Below are positions 50,709-58,191 of a DNA stretch of 64,000 nt, one piece after another (within the stretch, counting starts at the first letter, position 1; every line of letters begins with the position of its first letter). The stretch is taken from contig NZ_BDCD01000014.1 of NCBI RefSeq assembly GCF_001613325.1, positions 248,001-312,000 on the forward strand, read 5' to 3'. The notes beneath the pieces were generated by a model, which was given only the letters and a program-made list of their open reading frames with translations, ran no database searches and was not told the origin of the DNA. The position numbers and the translations under genes were made by a program. Source of the DNA: Nocardia yamanashiensis NBRC 100130. Its GTDB lineage: Bacteria; Actinomycetota; Actinomycetes; Mycobacteriales; Mycobacteriaceae.

Positions 50709-52522
50709 AGCGCGAGCTCCTTCAGGACGAAGACGGGGAAAGCGCCGAGCGCGAACGCGACCGGCGGCACGGTCGCCGCGATCACCAGCAGCGGCCGCCG
50801 CACCAGCGCGCAGTCCGCGCGCCGTGCACCCGCGAGCCGTGCCGCTTCGACCGCGTGCAGGAACACCACGCTCGTGCCGACGGCGAGATAGGTGAGCGCG
50901 CCGAACAGCGACAGGCCGATGTAGCCGAGCGGGCCGTGGACCCGCATACCGATATAGGCCGATCCGGCGAGCACGATCGCGAACGACAGGTACGGCGCGG
51001 CCAGGCGCAGCGGCATCGCCTCCACCGCACCGTCTTTCGGCGTGACCTTGAAGTCGATGACCCGGGGGCTGACGCGCTGCACGATCGCGGTGAGCACGCC
51101 CCAGGCGTTGAACGGCCATTTGGTGAAGATGTAGAGCGCCTGTTCCCAGCTGAGCAGGGGCGCGTCCACCGGGCGGAGCAGCCGGGCGCGACGCAGCACC
51201 GCGACGACGCCCAGCAGGCAGATGCCCTGTGCCGCAGCGAAACCGAGGAAGACCGCGTAGTTCACATTCACCCACGGCAGCCCGGTCACGGCCGCCAGCG
51301 GGGCCATGAGCACACCGGCGATCGCGGTGAGCACCAGCAGCGGATAGTAGGCCAGGGCGAAGCCGAAGCGCAGCCGCAATCGCCAGGGCAGGGCGCCGAT
51401 GGTGCGCGGCACCAGCTCCAGCAGTTCGATGGTCAGGCTGCGCGACCATTGGAATTCCTGGGTCAGCATGGCGGCGAAGGTGGGCGGGCCGTCCCCGCTC
51501 GCGGCGGCGTCGATCGCGAACGCACCGGACCAGCCGGCGATGTTGAGCAGGTAGGTGGTCGAGAAGTCCTCCGCCAGTTCCGGTCCCACGCCGCCGATCT
51601 CGCGCAGCGCGGCGGTGCGCACCGCATAGTGCGAGCCGATACAGACCGGTGACAGGCCGCCGTTGTGGCCGAGCTGATGGGAGCCGTGGAAGGTCGCCTC
51701 GTGGAAGAGCCGGCCGCGCACCGCCCACGAGGCCGGCGCATTGGCATCGCAGACGCTGGGCGCGGCGACGTAACCGATCGCCGGGTCGGCGAAGGGGCGC
51801 ACCATTTCCCGTAGATAGTCCGGCGCGGGCACGTGGTCGGCGTCGAGCTGGCTCACCACGTCGTAGTCGCGATAGCCCGGATCGTCGTAGAACCGGGCCA
51901 GATTGCCTTCCTTGCAGCGCCGCCGCCGCGGCCACTCCGCCCGCTGATAGGCCGCGATCCCCCGCCGGGTCGATATCCGCACCCCGTGCCGCCGCGCCCA
52001 GGCCACGGTCTCCGGCTGCGGGTCCTCGTCGGCCAGCCAGACGTCGAAGGGATGCGGATAGCGCTGGGCGAGCATGGCCCGCAGGGTCTTCCGCACCACC
52101 GGCCACGGTTCCGAGGGGGCTTTGGTGACGACCATCGCCACCCGCAGCGGCGGTACTTCGACGTGCGGAGACACCCGGCGCACCCGATTGGCGGTGATCA
52201 GGAAATAGACCGGCAGCAGCGTCACATAGGTGACCAGTGCCGTGGTGAGCGCGAAACCGGGCAGCCCCAGCCGATGCCGCGGTTGCCACCACCAGGCCAG
52301 GAACGCCGCCGCCGCGACGGCCCAGCACGCGGTGCCGACGGCGACCGCCCACCGGGACCGGGGATCGAGCGCGGGCACCAGGAGGTTGCCGTCCGGCACC
52401 CGGCGTCCCGGCGTCTGCGCGAAAACCGGTCCGGAGGGGGCGATTTCGGCGACGAGGCCGGCGGAGATCCGTTGCAAGTGGGCCCGCAGCGCGGGATCGT
52501 CGGCGGGCATCCGGTCCGTCAC
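50705..52522 (-). CDS. membrane-embedded processive GT2 glycosyltransferase
   Basis: 605 residues. Two N-terminal membrane helices (about 60-78, 91-110), a cytosolic GT2 domain and about five C-terminal helices. Active-site motifs are all present: LADEDPQPET, DVVSQLDADHVPAP (DxD), ELAEDFSTTYLL (TED-like) and TQEFQWSRS (QxxRW-like). This is the plan of cellulose-synthase-like (BcsA/hyaluronan-type) enzymes that polymerise and export a sugar. It lies between a UXS-like gene and galE, with overlaps on both sides (GTGA, ATGA). Its donor sugar is not predictable; UDP-glucuronate or UDP-xylose are possible from the operon. Confidence 0.85.
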   Translation of the reverse strand: MTDRMPADDPALRAHLQRISAGLVAEIAPSGPVFAQTPGRRVPDGNLLVPALDPRSRWAVAVGTACWAVAAAAFLAWWWQPRHRLGLPGFALTTALVTYVTLLPVYFLITANRVRRVSPHVEVPPLRVAMVVTKAPSEPWPVVRKTLRAMLAQRYPHPFDVWLADEDPQPETVAWARRHGVRISTRRGIAAYQRAEWPRRRRCKEGNLARFYDDPGYRDYDVVSQLDADHVPAPDYLREMVRPFADPAIGYVAAPSVCDANAPASWAVRGRLFHEATFHGSHQLGHNGGLSPVCIGSHYAVRTAALREIGGVGPELAEDFSTTYLLNIAGWSGAFAIDAAASGDGPPTFAAMLTQEFQWSRSLTIELLELVPRTIGALPWRLRLRFGFALAYYPLLVLTAIAGVLMAPLAAVTGLPWVNVNYAVFLGFAAAQGICLLGVVAVLRRARLLRPVDAPLLSWEQALYIFTKWPFNAWGVLTAIVQRVSPRVIDFKVTPKDGAVEAMPLRLAAPYLSFAIVLAGSAYIGMRVHGPLGYIGLSLFGALTYLAVGTSVVFLHAVEAARLAGARRADCALVRRPLLVIAATVPPVAFALGAFPVFVLKELAL

Positions 52523-53499
52523 AGCGGCCCCCGGCCACCCGTCGGCACGGCAGCCGCCGCGAGGTCGGGAATCGGGTGAGTTCCGCGCTGCCAGTCGATG
52601 GTTCGTTCGAGCCCCACCCGCACCGGAACTCGCGGCCGCCAGCCCAGGCGGGCCGCGGCGCGGGAGATGTCGGGGCGGCGGCGCACCGGGTCATCGGCGG
52701 GCAGCGGCCGCCACACCAGCTCCGAGCGCGAATCCGTCAGCGCCAGTACCAGTTCCGCGAGTTCGAGCACCGTCATCTCGGCCGGATTGCCGAGATTGAC
52801 CGGACCGCGTTCGCCGCGTGCGTCGAGCATGGCGAGCAGGCCGCGCACGAGATCGTCCACGTAACAGAGGCTTCGGGTCTGGTTGCCGTCACCGTAGACG
52901 GTGAGCGGATGACCGTGCAGCGCCTGCGCGATGAACGTCGACACCACCCGGCCGTCGCTGGGGCGCAGGCGCGGACCGTAGGTATTGAAGATCCGCACGA
53001 TGCCGGTGTCCACGCCCCGGCTGTCGCCGAACGCGGTGGTGAGTGCCTCGGCATAGCGTTTGGCCTCGTCGTACACCGCGCGCGGGCCGATCGGATTCAC
53101 ATTGCCCCAATAGTCCTCGCGCTGCGGATGCACGGCCGGATCGCCGTAAACCTCACTGGTGGAAGCCAATACGACGCGCGCGTGCTTGCGGGCGGCGAAC
53201 TCCAGCACCTGCTGGGTGCCCAGCGCGCCGGTGGTGAGCGTGAACACCGGCCGGCCGAGGTAGTCGGGCGGCGAAGCGGGACTGGCGAGATGGGCGACGG
53301 CGTCGAACGGGCCGGGCAGGTGCAATGGGCGGCGCACATCCGCGCGCACCACCTCGAGGCCCGGCCGGGCGGGGGCGAGATTGGCCGGCTGCCCGGTCGA
53401 CATGTCGTCCAGGACGACCACGGTGTCCCCGCGGGTCAGCAGCGCGTCGGCGAGATGCGACCCCAGGAATCCGGCCCCGCCGGTGACGAGAACCCGCAT
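52519..53499 (-). CDS. UDP-glucuronate decarboxylase/UDP-xylose synthase-like protein
   Basis: 326 residues. NAD binding LVTGGAGFLGSHLADALLTRG; catalytic STSEVYG and YDEAKRYAEALTTAFG (YxxxK); the UXS-characteristic GNVNPIGPRAVYDEAKRYAEAL is well conserved, followed by FNTYGPRLRPSDGRVVSTFIAQAL and VDDLVRGLLAML. It would decarboxylate UDP-glucuronate to UDP-xylose, using the product of the ugd gene in the same operon. ATG 53499 follows GGAGG. It is the first gene of the operon, and its stop overlaps the GTG start of the GT2 gene. Confidence 0.85.
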   Translation of the reverse strand: MRVLVTGGAGFLGSHLADALLTRGDTVVVLDDMSTGQPANLAPARPGLEVVRADVRRPLHLPGPFDAVAHLASPASPPDYLGRPVFTLTTGALGTQQVLEFAARKHARVVLASTSEVYGDPAVHPQREDYWGNVNPIGPRAVYDEAKRYAEALTTAFGDSRGVDTGIVRIFNTYGPRLRPSDGRVVSTFIAQALHGHPLTVYGDGNQTRSLCYVDDLVRGLLAMLDARGERGPVNLGNPAEMTVLELAELVLALTDSRSELVWRPLPADDPVRRRPDISRAAARLGWRPRVPVRVGLERTIDWQRGTHPIPDLAAAAVPTGGRGPL

Positions 53500-53947
53500 G
53501 TAAAACCTCCGAATTCGGATTCTAGAAATGATTCGCCAGGTAATTGAACACATGTCCATAAAGGTTCACAACGACATTCAGTGACCGTCACAGCAGCGCT
53601 CTCCTGTGGCCGAACCGACATTCTTCAGCCGATTTCGGTAACCCTGTCATCTCTTGTGCAACTAATAAACCAAAGGGGCGCACATACCTTATTGGTTCCT
53701 AATTCAATAAGAGATTTCAGTGGGAGATCGAGCAACCATTTCGTGACCTAATCTGCACGTCAAAGGCATGATTGTTAACTGTGCGTTCATGTCCCGAAAA
53801 GTGCCACTTGTGATCGGCGACACTGCATTGAGAATTCGGCGAACGCGCGACACCGGCACGAAACTCTCACGGAGTTGCCATGCGAACAAAGAGCACTTCT
53901 AATTGACTCAGTCGCGCAATTAAGACAGAGAGAAGAGATCGCAGAGA
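53500..53947. promoter_or_regulatory. 448-base regulatory region, AT-rich for this window
   Basis: It separates the polysaccharide operon (starting left) and the porin gene (starting right). It is clearly more AT-rich than its neighbours and contains no gene I can support. A TTATTG-N10-CAATAA dyad lies at 53689-53710. Both promoters should lie here, but no confident -10/-35 could be assigned. Confidence 0.6.
53688..53711. promoter_or_regulatory. dyad operator candidate, copy 1
   Basis: CTTATTG-gttcctaatt-CAATAAG: a perfect 7-bp inverted repeat with a 10-base centre. A second copy with the same six-base arms (TTATTG/CAATAA), the same 10-base centre and shared GT...T flanks is at 54663-54684, on the other side of the porin gene. 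Probably a regulator binding site. Confidence 0.55.
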
Positions 53948-54601
53948 ATGCCGAATCCAAGAAAAGCAGCGGCCCGTTTCCGGTTGCCGATCGCCGTCGC
54001 GGGGGCCGCCGGCCTGGTCGCGCTGACCGTTCCGGCCGGTCCCGCCGCCGCGGATGTCATCGCGGACAAATCCCGGACCCTCCCCACCGCGAGCGGCTGG
54101 TCGCTGTCGGTCAGCAAGGTCGGCGAGACCCTGGACCGCTATCCCAATCTGGCCGCCACCCCGTTCACCCGCGAGGGTTTCGTCTCGCTGCGCGCCGACG
54201 CCGCGGTCACGGGTGAGGGTTCGGATCGGATCGACTGGGGCGCACTGGATATCGGCTATCAGATCGGCTGTCAGGTCGATGTGTCGAACGGGCTCACCCT
54301 CGGCCTCGGGCTGTCCATCGGGCCCTATGCCGGGCTCACCGTCTCCGGGCCCGAGATCGGCGGCGCGGCATCGGTGAACCCGAACGTGTCCACGACACTC
54401 AAACCCGGCACCATCAATACGGTGAAGTTCGCGGGCAAGGCGCTCAACGGCCGGCAAGGGTCCATCACGGCGGACCAGGTGCAGATCAAGGTCGACGGCT
54501 GCATGGGGCAGGTCAGCCTGCGCTCCTATGCGACGGCGACCCTGTCGACGGAGACGGCCGACAGTTCGACCACCGTCTACGGCGACCCGATCTGGCTGTA
54601 G
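53948..54601 (+). CDS. MspA-family porin
   Basis: 217 residues. A signal peptide (basic RKAAARFR, hydrophobic PIAVAGAAGLVALTVPA, cleavage after PAAA) precedes a mature protein with the MspA core: WSLSVSKVGETLDRYPNLAATPFTREGFVSLRADAAVTG, LDIGYQIGCQVDVSNGLTLGLGLSIGP and VDGCMGQVSLRSYATATLSTETADSSTTVYGDPIWL. Such proteins form channels in the mycolic-acid outer membrane for small hydrophilic solutes. ATG follows AGAGAAGAG. Flanked by the two copies of the TTATTG dyad, so its expression may be regulated through them. Confidence 0.9.
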   Translation: MPNPRKAAARFRLPIAVAGAAGLVALTVPAGPAAADVIADKSRTLPTASGWSLSVSKVGETLDRYPNLAATPFTREGFVSLRADAAVTGEGSDRIDWGALDIGYQIGCQVDVSNGLTLGLGLSIGPYAGLTVSGPEIGGAASVNPNVSTTLKPGTINTVKFAGKALNGRQGSITADQVQIKVDGCMGQVSLRSYATATLSTETADSSTTVYGDPIWL

Positions 54602-54662
54602 CGCCCTCCTTCCGACCATCCCCGCGAGTCAAGTTGCTGGCCGATTGCTGACAGTCTGCCCG

Positions 54663-54684
54663 TTATTGGTGGTCTAGTCAATAA
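54663..54684. promoter_or_regulatory. dyad operator candidate, copy 2
   Basis: TTATTG-gtggtctagt-CAATAA, between the porin stop and the serine hydrolase start. Same arms and spacing as copy 1 at 53689-53710. Confidence 0.55.
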
Positions 54685-54776
54685 GCACTTCGTGGTACAT
54701 CGAACCAGGAAGCGGCCGGGAAATCTGTCTCAGACACCTATTGTCCGGGGCGTACCGTCACGGTTACCGTGGATCG

Positions 54777-56015
54777 ATGAACGCATTCGCAGCCGCCAGC
54801 GTGGGCGAGCTTCCCGCCGGGGTGAGCGGCAACGCCGACCCTCGATTCGATTCCACCGTGCGGACTTTCGCGCGCCTGTTCGCCGGGCGGAGCGGAAACG
54901 GCGGGGCCCTCGCGGTGTACGTGCACGGGGAGCCTGTGGTGGACGTGTGGGCCGGGTCGGCCGACGCGGTCGGGACGCCGTGGACCGCCGATACGGGGGC
55001 GATGATCTACTCGGCGTCGAAGGGTGTCTCGGCCACCGTGCTGCATCGGCTCGCGGATCGCGGGCTGCTCGACTACGCCGCGCCGGTGGCGGAGTACTGG
55101 CCGGAGTTCGGGGCCAATGGGAAACAGGGCATCACGGTGACGCAGCTGCTCAGTCACCGGGCCGGGCTGTCGGCGCTGCCCGGTACGACGCCGGACGAGA
55201 TTCTCGATCATCGGCTGATGGAGGAGCGGCTGGCGGCGGCGAAACCCGATCACCTGCTGGGGAAGCCGATCTATCACGCGCTCACCATCGGATGGCTGAT
55301 GGCGGGGCTGGCGCGGGCGATCACCGGTAAGGATATGGCGGAGCTGTATCGGACCGAGGTGGCCGAGCCGCTGGGGATCGACGGGATTCATCTGGGGCGG
55401 CCGCCGGCCGGGGCGCGCACCCAGGCCGCGGATCTGGTCGGATCGGTGAAAACCCTTGCGGAGCGCAGCATTCCGGCGCCGGTGGCGGGCCTGGTGCCGC
55501 GGTTGCCGCGCGCGGTGCGCACACCGCTGGCCTCGATCTATCTGCCGGGCCTGGAGGGCATCTTCCGGGGCGATCAGCCGTCCATCCTGAATACGGCGCT
55601 GCCCGCGGGCAATGCGGTGTGCACCGCGCCCGCGCTGGCCAAGATGTACGGCGCGCTGGCCTGCGACGGCATCGTGGACGGCAAGCTGTATCTGTCGGCA
55701 AGGACGGTGCGGGAGCTCGAGCGCATTCGCACCTATCAGCTCGATCGCAGTCTGGTGGTGCCGTTCTGGCACCTGGGCTACCACAGCTTCCCCTCCCCCA
55801 GGGCCCCGCGCGGGTACGGGCACATGGGCGCTTTCGGGTCGATGGGCTGGGCTGATCCGCATTCGGGGGTGTCGATCGGGTTCGTGCACAATCGAATGTC
55901 GCTGGGCTGGAGCGCCGTCGACATGACCTTGATGGTGGCGCTGGCGTATCAAGCGGTGCAGGCCGCCCGGCTACCCGCGGCCGAGACCGAACGGCGCACG
56001 GCGGGCGCGGCCTGA
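54777..56015 (+). CDS. class C beta-lactamase-fold serine hydrolase (EstB-like)
   Basis: 412 residues. The SxxK catalytic pair is in MIYSASKGVSATVLHRLADRGLLDY (about 79-103), and LLSHRAGLSALPG follows. The later region includes YHALTIGWLMAGLARAITGKDMAELYRTEV and GYGHMGAFGSMGWADPHSGVSIGFVHNRM. In this family the enzyme hydrolyses esters or peptides rather than beta-lactams in most cases. No signal peptide, so it is cytosolic. ATG 54777 is chosen; the frame extends upstream to 54741. A TTATTG dyad lies about 90 bases upstream. Confidence 0.85.
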   Translation: MNAFAAASVGELPAGVSGNADPRFDSTVRTFARLFAGRSGNGGALAVYVHGEPVVDVWAGSADAVGTPWTADTGAMIYSASKGVSATVLHRLADRGLLDYAAPVAEYWPEFGANGKQGITVTQLLSHRAGLSALPGTTPDEILDHRLMEERLAAAKPDHLLGKPIYHALTIGWLMAGLARAITGKDMAELYRTEVAEPLGIDGIHLGRPPAGARTQAADLVGSVKTLAERSIPAPVAGLVPRLPRAVRTPLASIYLPGLEGIFRGDQPSILNTALPAGNAVCTAPALAKMYGALACDGIVDGKLYLSARTVRELERIRTYQLDRSLVVPFWHLGYHSFPSPRAPRGYGHMGAFGSMGWADPHSGVSIGFVHNRMSLGWSAVDMTLMVALAYQAVQAARLPAAETERRTAGAA

Positions 56016-56059
56016 ACCGGCGGGCCGCCGGGCTGTGCGAACGCCACTACCGTGGAGGC

Positions 56060-56485
56060 ATGACCGCAGCCCGGCATCCCGATATCGAGACCGCGATCCG
56101 CTATCACCAGGCGGTTGCCGCCTTCGCCGCCGGCGACGAGCTGGCCGCCTTCTTCCATCCCGACGCCACCCATCACGAGTATCCGAATGCCCTGTTCCCC
56201 GACGGCAATATCCGGAACGTGAAGGAGATCTGCGCGGCCGCCGAGGCGGGCCGCCGCACGCTGCGCGAGCAGAGTTTCCAGGTGCGCAACGCGGTCGCCA
56301 TGGGTGATCAGGTCGCCCTGGAAGTGGTGTGGACCGGCGTCACCGCCGTCGCGCTCGGCGGCATTCCGGCCGGCGCCACCCTGCGCGCGCACATCGCGGC
56401 GTTCCTGGAATTCCGGGACGGATTGATCCTGGCTCAGCGCAATTACGACTGCTACGAACGAATTCCGGTAGACATGAACCCATGA
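56060..56485 (+). CDS. NTF2/SnoaL-like protein
   Basis: 141 residues. The cone-shaped fold is evident: IETAIRYHQAVAAFAAGDELAAFFHPDATHHEYP, NVKEICAAAEAGRRTLREQSFQVRN, and VALEVVWTGVTAVALGGIPAGATLRAHIAAFLEFRDGLILAQRNYDCYE. Members may be small isomerases, cyclases or binding proteins. Its TGA overlaps the ATG of the next gene (ATGA), so it is coupled to the LLM oxidoreductase and may act with it. Confidence 0.8.
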   Translation: MTAARHPDIETAIRYHQAVAAFAAGDELAAFFHPDATHHEYPNALFPDGNIRNVKEICAAAEAGRRTLREQSFQVRNAVAMGDQVALEVVWTGVTAVALGGIPAGATLRAHIAAFLEFRDGLILAQRNYDCYERIPVDMNP

Positions 56486-57354
56486 CGACGCTGGGTGCCG
56501 TATTCCGTCCGCAGAATCCGCCCGAACGCCTGCGCGAGACCGTGCGCGTGGCCGACGCGGCCGGGCTCGAAGAACTCTGGTTGTGGGAGGACTGTTTCCT
56601 CGAAGGCGGAATCTCCACCGCCGCAGCCGCACTCGCGTGGAGCGAGCGGGTGCGGATCGGCGTCGGCGTGCTGCCGGTGCCGTTGCGGAACGTGGCCATC
56701 ACCGCCATGGAGATCGCGACACTGGAGCGCATGTTCCCGGGCCGGGGCGTCTGGGGTGTGGGGCACGGGGTGCAGGATTGGATGGGGCAGGTCGGCGCTC
56801 GCGCCGGGTCGCCATTGACCCTGCTGCGCGAATACCTCGACGCGCTGCGCGGATTGCTCGCCGGTGAGCGGCTGACCGTGAAGGGCCGCTACGTCCAGCT
56901 CGACGATGTCGCCTTGGATTGGCCGCCCGCCGCCGCGCCGGCTGTCTACGCCGCCGCTACCAGGCCGCGCACCCTCGAACTGGCCGGAGCCGCCGCCGAC
57001 GGGGTGATCCTCACCAGCTCGACCACGCTCGCGGGCGTCCGCGACGCGGTCGGGATCGTACAGGCGGCGCGCGCGGAAACAGCTGCGGCCCAGCCGATTC
57101 CGGTCGTGGTCTATCTGCTGGCCGCCACCGGCCCGGATGCCGCCGCGCGGGTCACCGCCGAACTGAACGCCAACGAACGCGACACCACCGGAATCATCGG
57201 CGCGGCAGGCGATGCGGGAGCCATCGCCGAGGTGGTGGCCCGCTGGAGCGAAGCCGGGGCCACCAGCGTCATCCTGCAACCCACCGCCGACGAACCCGAC
57301 CCGGCGGGTTTCGTCCGGTTCGTCGCCGAACAGGTCCGCCCGCGCGTGCCGTGA
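56482..57354 (+). CDS. LLM-class flavin-dependent (F420/FMN) oxidoreductase
   Basis: 290 residues. TIM-barrel luciferase-like: GLEELWLWEDCFLEGGISTAAAALAWSERVRIGVGVLPVPLRNVAITAMEIATLERMFPGR, LLREYLDALRGLLAGERLTVKGRYVQLDDV and AGAAADGVILTSS. In Nocardia such proteins usually use F420 rather than FMN. Coupled to the NTF2-like gene (ATGA overlap). Its stop lies within a strong hairpin (57337-57369). Confidence 0.85.
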   Translation: MTTLGAVFRPQNPPERLRETVRVADAAGLEELWLWEDCFLEGGISTAAAALAWSERVRIGVGVLPVPLRNVAITAMEIATLERMFPGRGVWGVGHGVQDWMGQVGARAGSPLTLLREYLDALRGLLAGERLTVKGRYVQLDDVALDWPPAAAPAVYAAATRPRTLELAGAAADGVILTSSTTLAGVRDAVGIVQAARAETAAAQPIPVVVYLLAATGPDAAARVTAELNANERDTTGIIGAAGDAGAIAEVVARWSEAGATSVILQPTADEPDPAGFVRFVAEQVRPRVP

Positions 57355-57369
57355 TCGCACGCGCGGGCG
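57337..57369. terminator. strong bidirectional hairpin over the LLM stop codon
   Basis: A perfect 13-bp stem (CGCCCGCGCGTGC / GCACGCGCGGGCG) with a 7-base loop that contains the LLM stop codon. It lies between the LLM gene and the convergent cyclophilin gene and can end transcription from both. Confidence 0.8.
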
Positions 57370-57378
57370 CAGCCCCGG

Positions 57379-58101
57379 TCAGTTCTGGGCGGTGGTCACC
57401 GCGTCGAGAACGATGTCGTCGGCCGGGGAGCCGTCGCCGCCACCGCCCTTGACGCCCGCGGAGGCGATATTGCGCACGACGTCCAGGCCGCCGCTGATCT
57501 TGCCGAACGGGGTGTAGTTGGGCGGGAGCTGGGAGTCCTTGTACACCAGGAAGAACTGGCTGCCGTTGGTGTTCGGGCCGGCGTTGGCCATGGCGACGGT
57601 GCCGGCGGGATACGTTGCGCCGGTCAGGTTCTCGTCGGCGAACTTGTACCCGGGGCCGCCGGTGCCGGTGCCGGTCGGGTCGCCGCACTGCAGGACGTAG
57701 ATGCCCTCGGTGGTGAGGCGGTGGCAGCGGGTGTGATCGAAATACCGCTCGCCCGCCAGCATTACGAACGAGTTCACGGTGCGGGGCGCCCGCGCCGCGT
57801 CGAGGTCGATGGAGATGGTGCCGCAGTTGGACTCCAGCGCCGCACGGTAATTCGCATTGGTGTCGATCGTCATACCGGGCTCGAGCAGCCACTGCTTGCC
57901 GTTGGGCTGCACCTCCCCCGCGGCCGAGCAGCCGGCCGCGCGCTGCGGCGCCAGACCCGGGGCCGCGACGGCGCGGCCGCTCACCAGGACCGCGATCGCC
58001 ACGCCGGCCACCACCAGTCCGGCCCATCGAAGCTTGCTGTTACGCAATTCGCTTCGCTGCTCCGTGTGGTCACCCTCGTGCTGCGAGTCGCGCCGCGCCA
58101 T
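57379..58101 (-). CDS. membrane-anchored cyclophilin (peptidyl-prolyl isomerase)
   Basis: 240 residues. A basic N-terminus with one hydrophobic segment (WAGLVVAGVAIAVLVSG, about 26-42) anchors the protein. The cyclophilin domain has FVMLAGERYFDHTRCHRLTTEGIYVLQCGDPTGTGTGGPGYKFADENL, then AMANAGPNTNGSQFFLVYKDSQLPPNYTPFGKISGGLDVV. The catalytic Arg of the Hx-Arg motif (RCHRL) and GSQFF are present, so it is likely active outside the membrane. ATG 58101 follows GAAGGAGAC. Confidence 0.9.
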   Translation of the reverse strand: MARRDSQHEGDHTEQRSELRNSKLRWAGLVVAGVAIAVLVSGRAVAAPGLAPQRAAGCSAAGEVQPNGKQWLLEPGMTIDTNANYRAALESNCGTISIDLDAARAPRTVNSFVMLAGERYFDHTRCHRLTTEGIYVLQCGDPTGTGTGGPGYKFADENLTGATYPAGTVAMANAGPNTNGSQFFLVYKDSQLPPNYTPFGKISGGLDVVRNIASAGVKGGGGDGSPADDIVLDAVTTAQN

Positions 58102-58191
58102 ACTGTCTCCTTCATCGATGATCCGGGACGATAACGCCCGACATACTGCCACGCGCCCCGCGCGCCGCGTGGGCAGACGGTCAGAACCGGG

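Noticed and set aside
49680..52694. Minus-strand 1004-codon frame joining galE to an upstream reading frame
   Set aside because: The upstream part overlaps the GT2 gene in another frame and is Arg/Gly-rich; only the last 342 codons are GalE.
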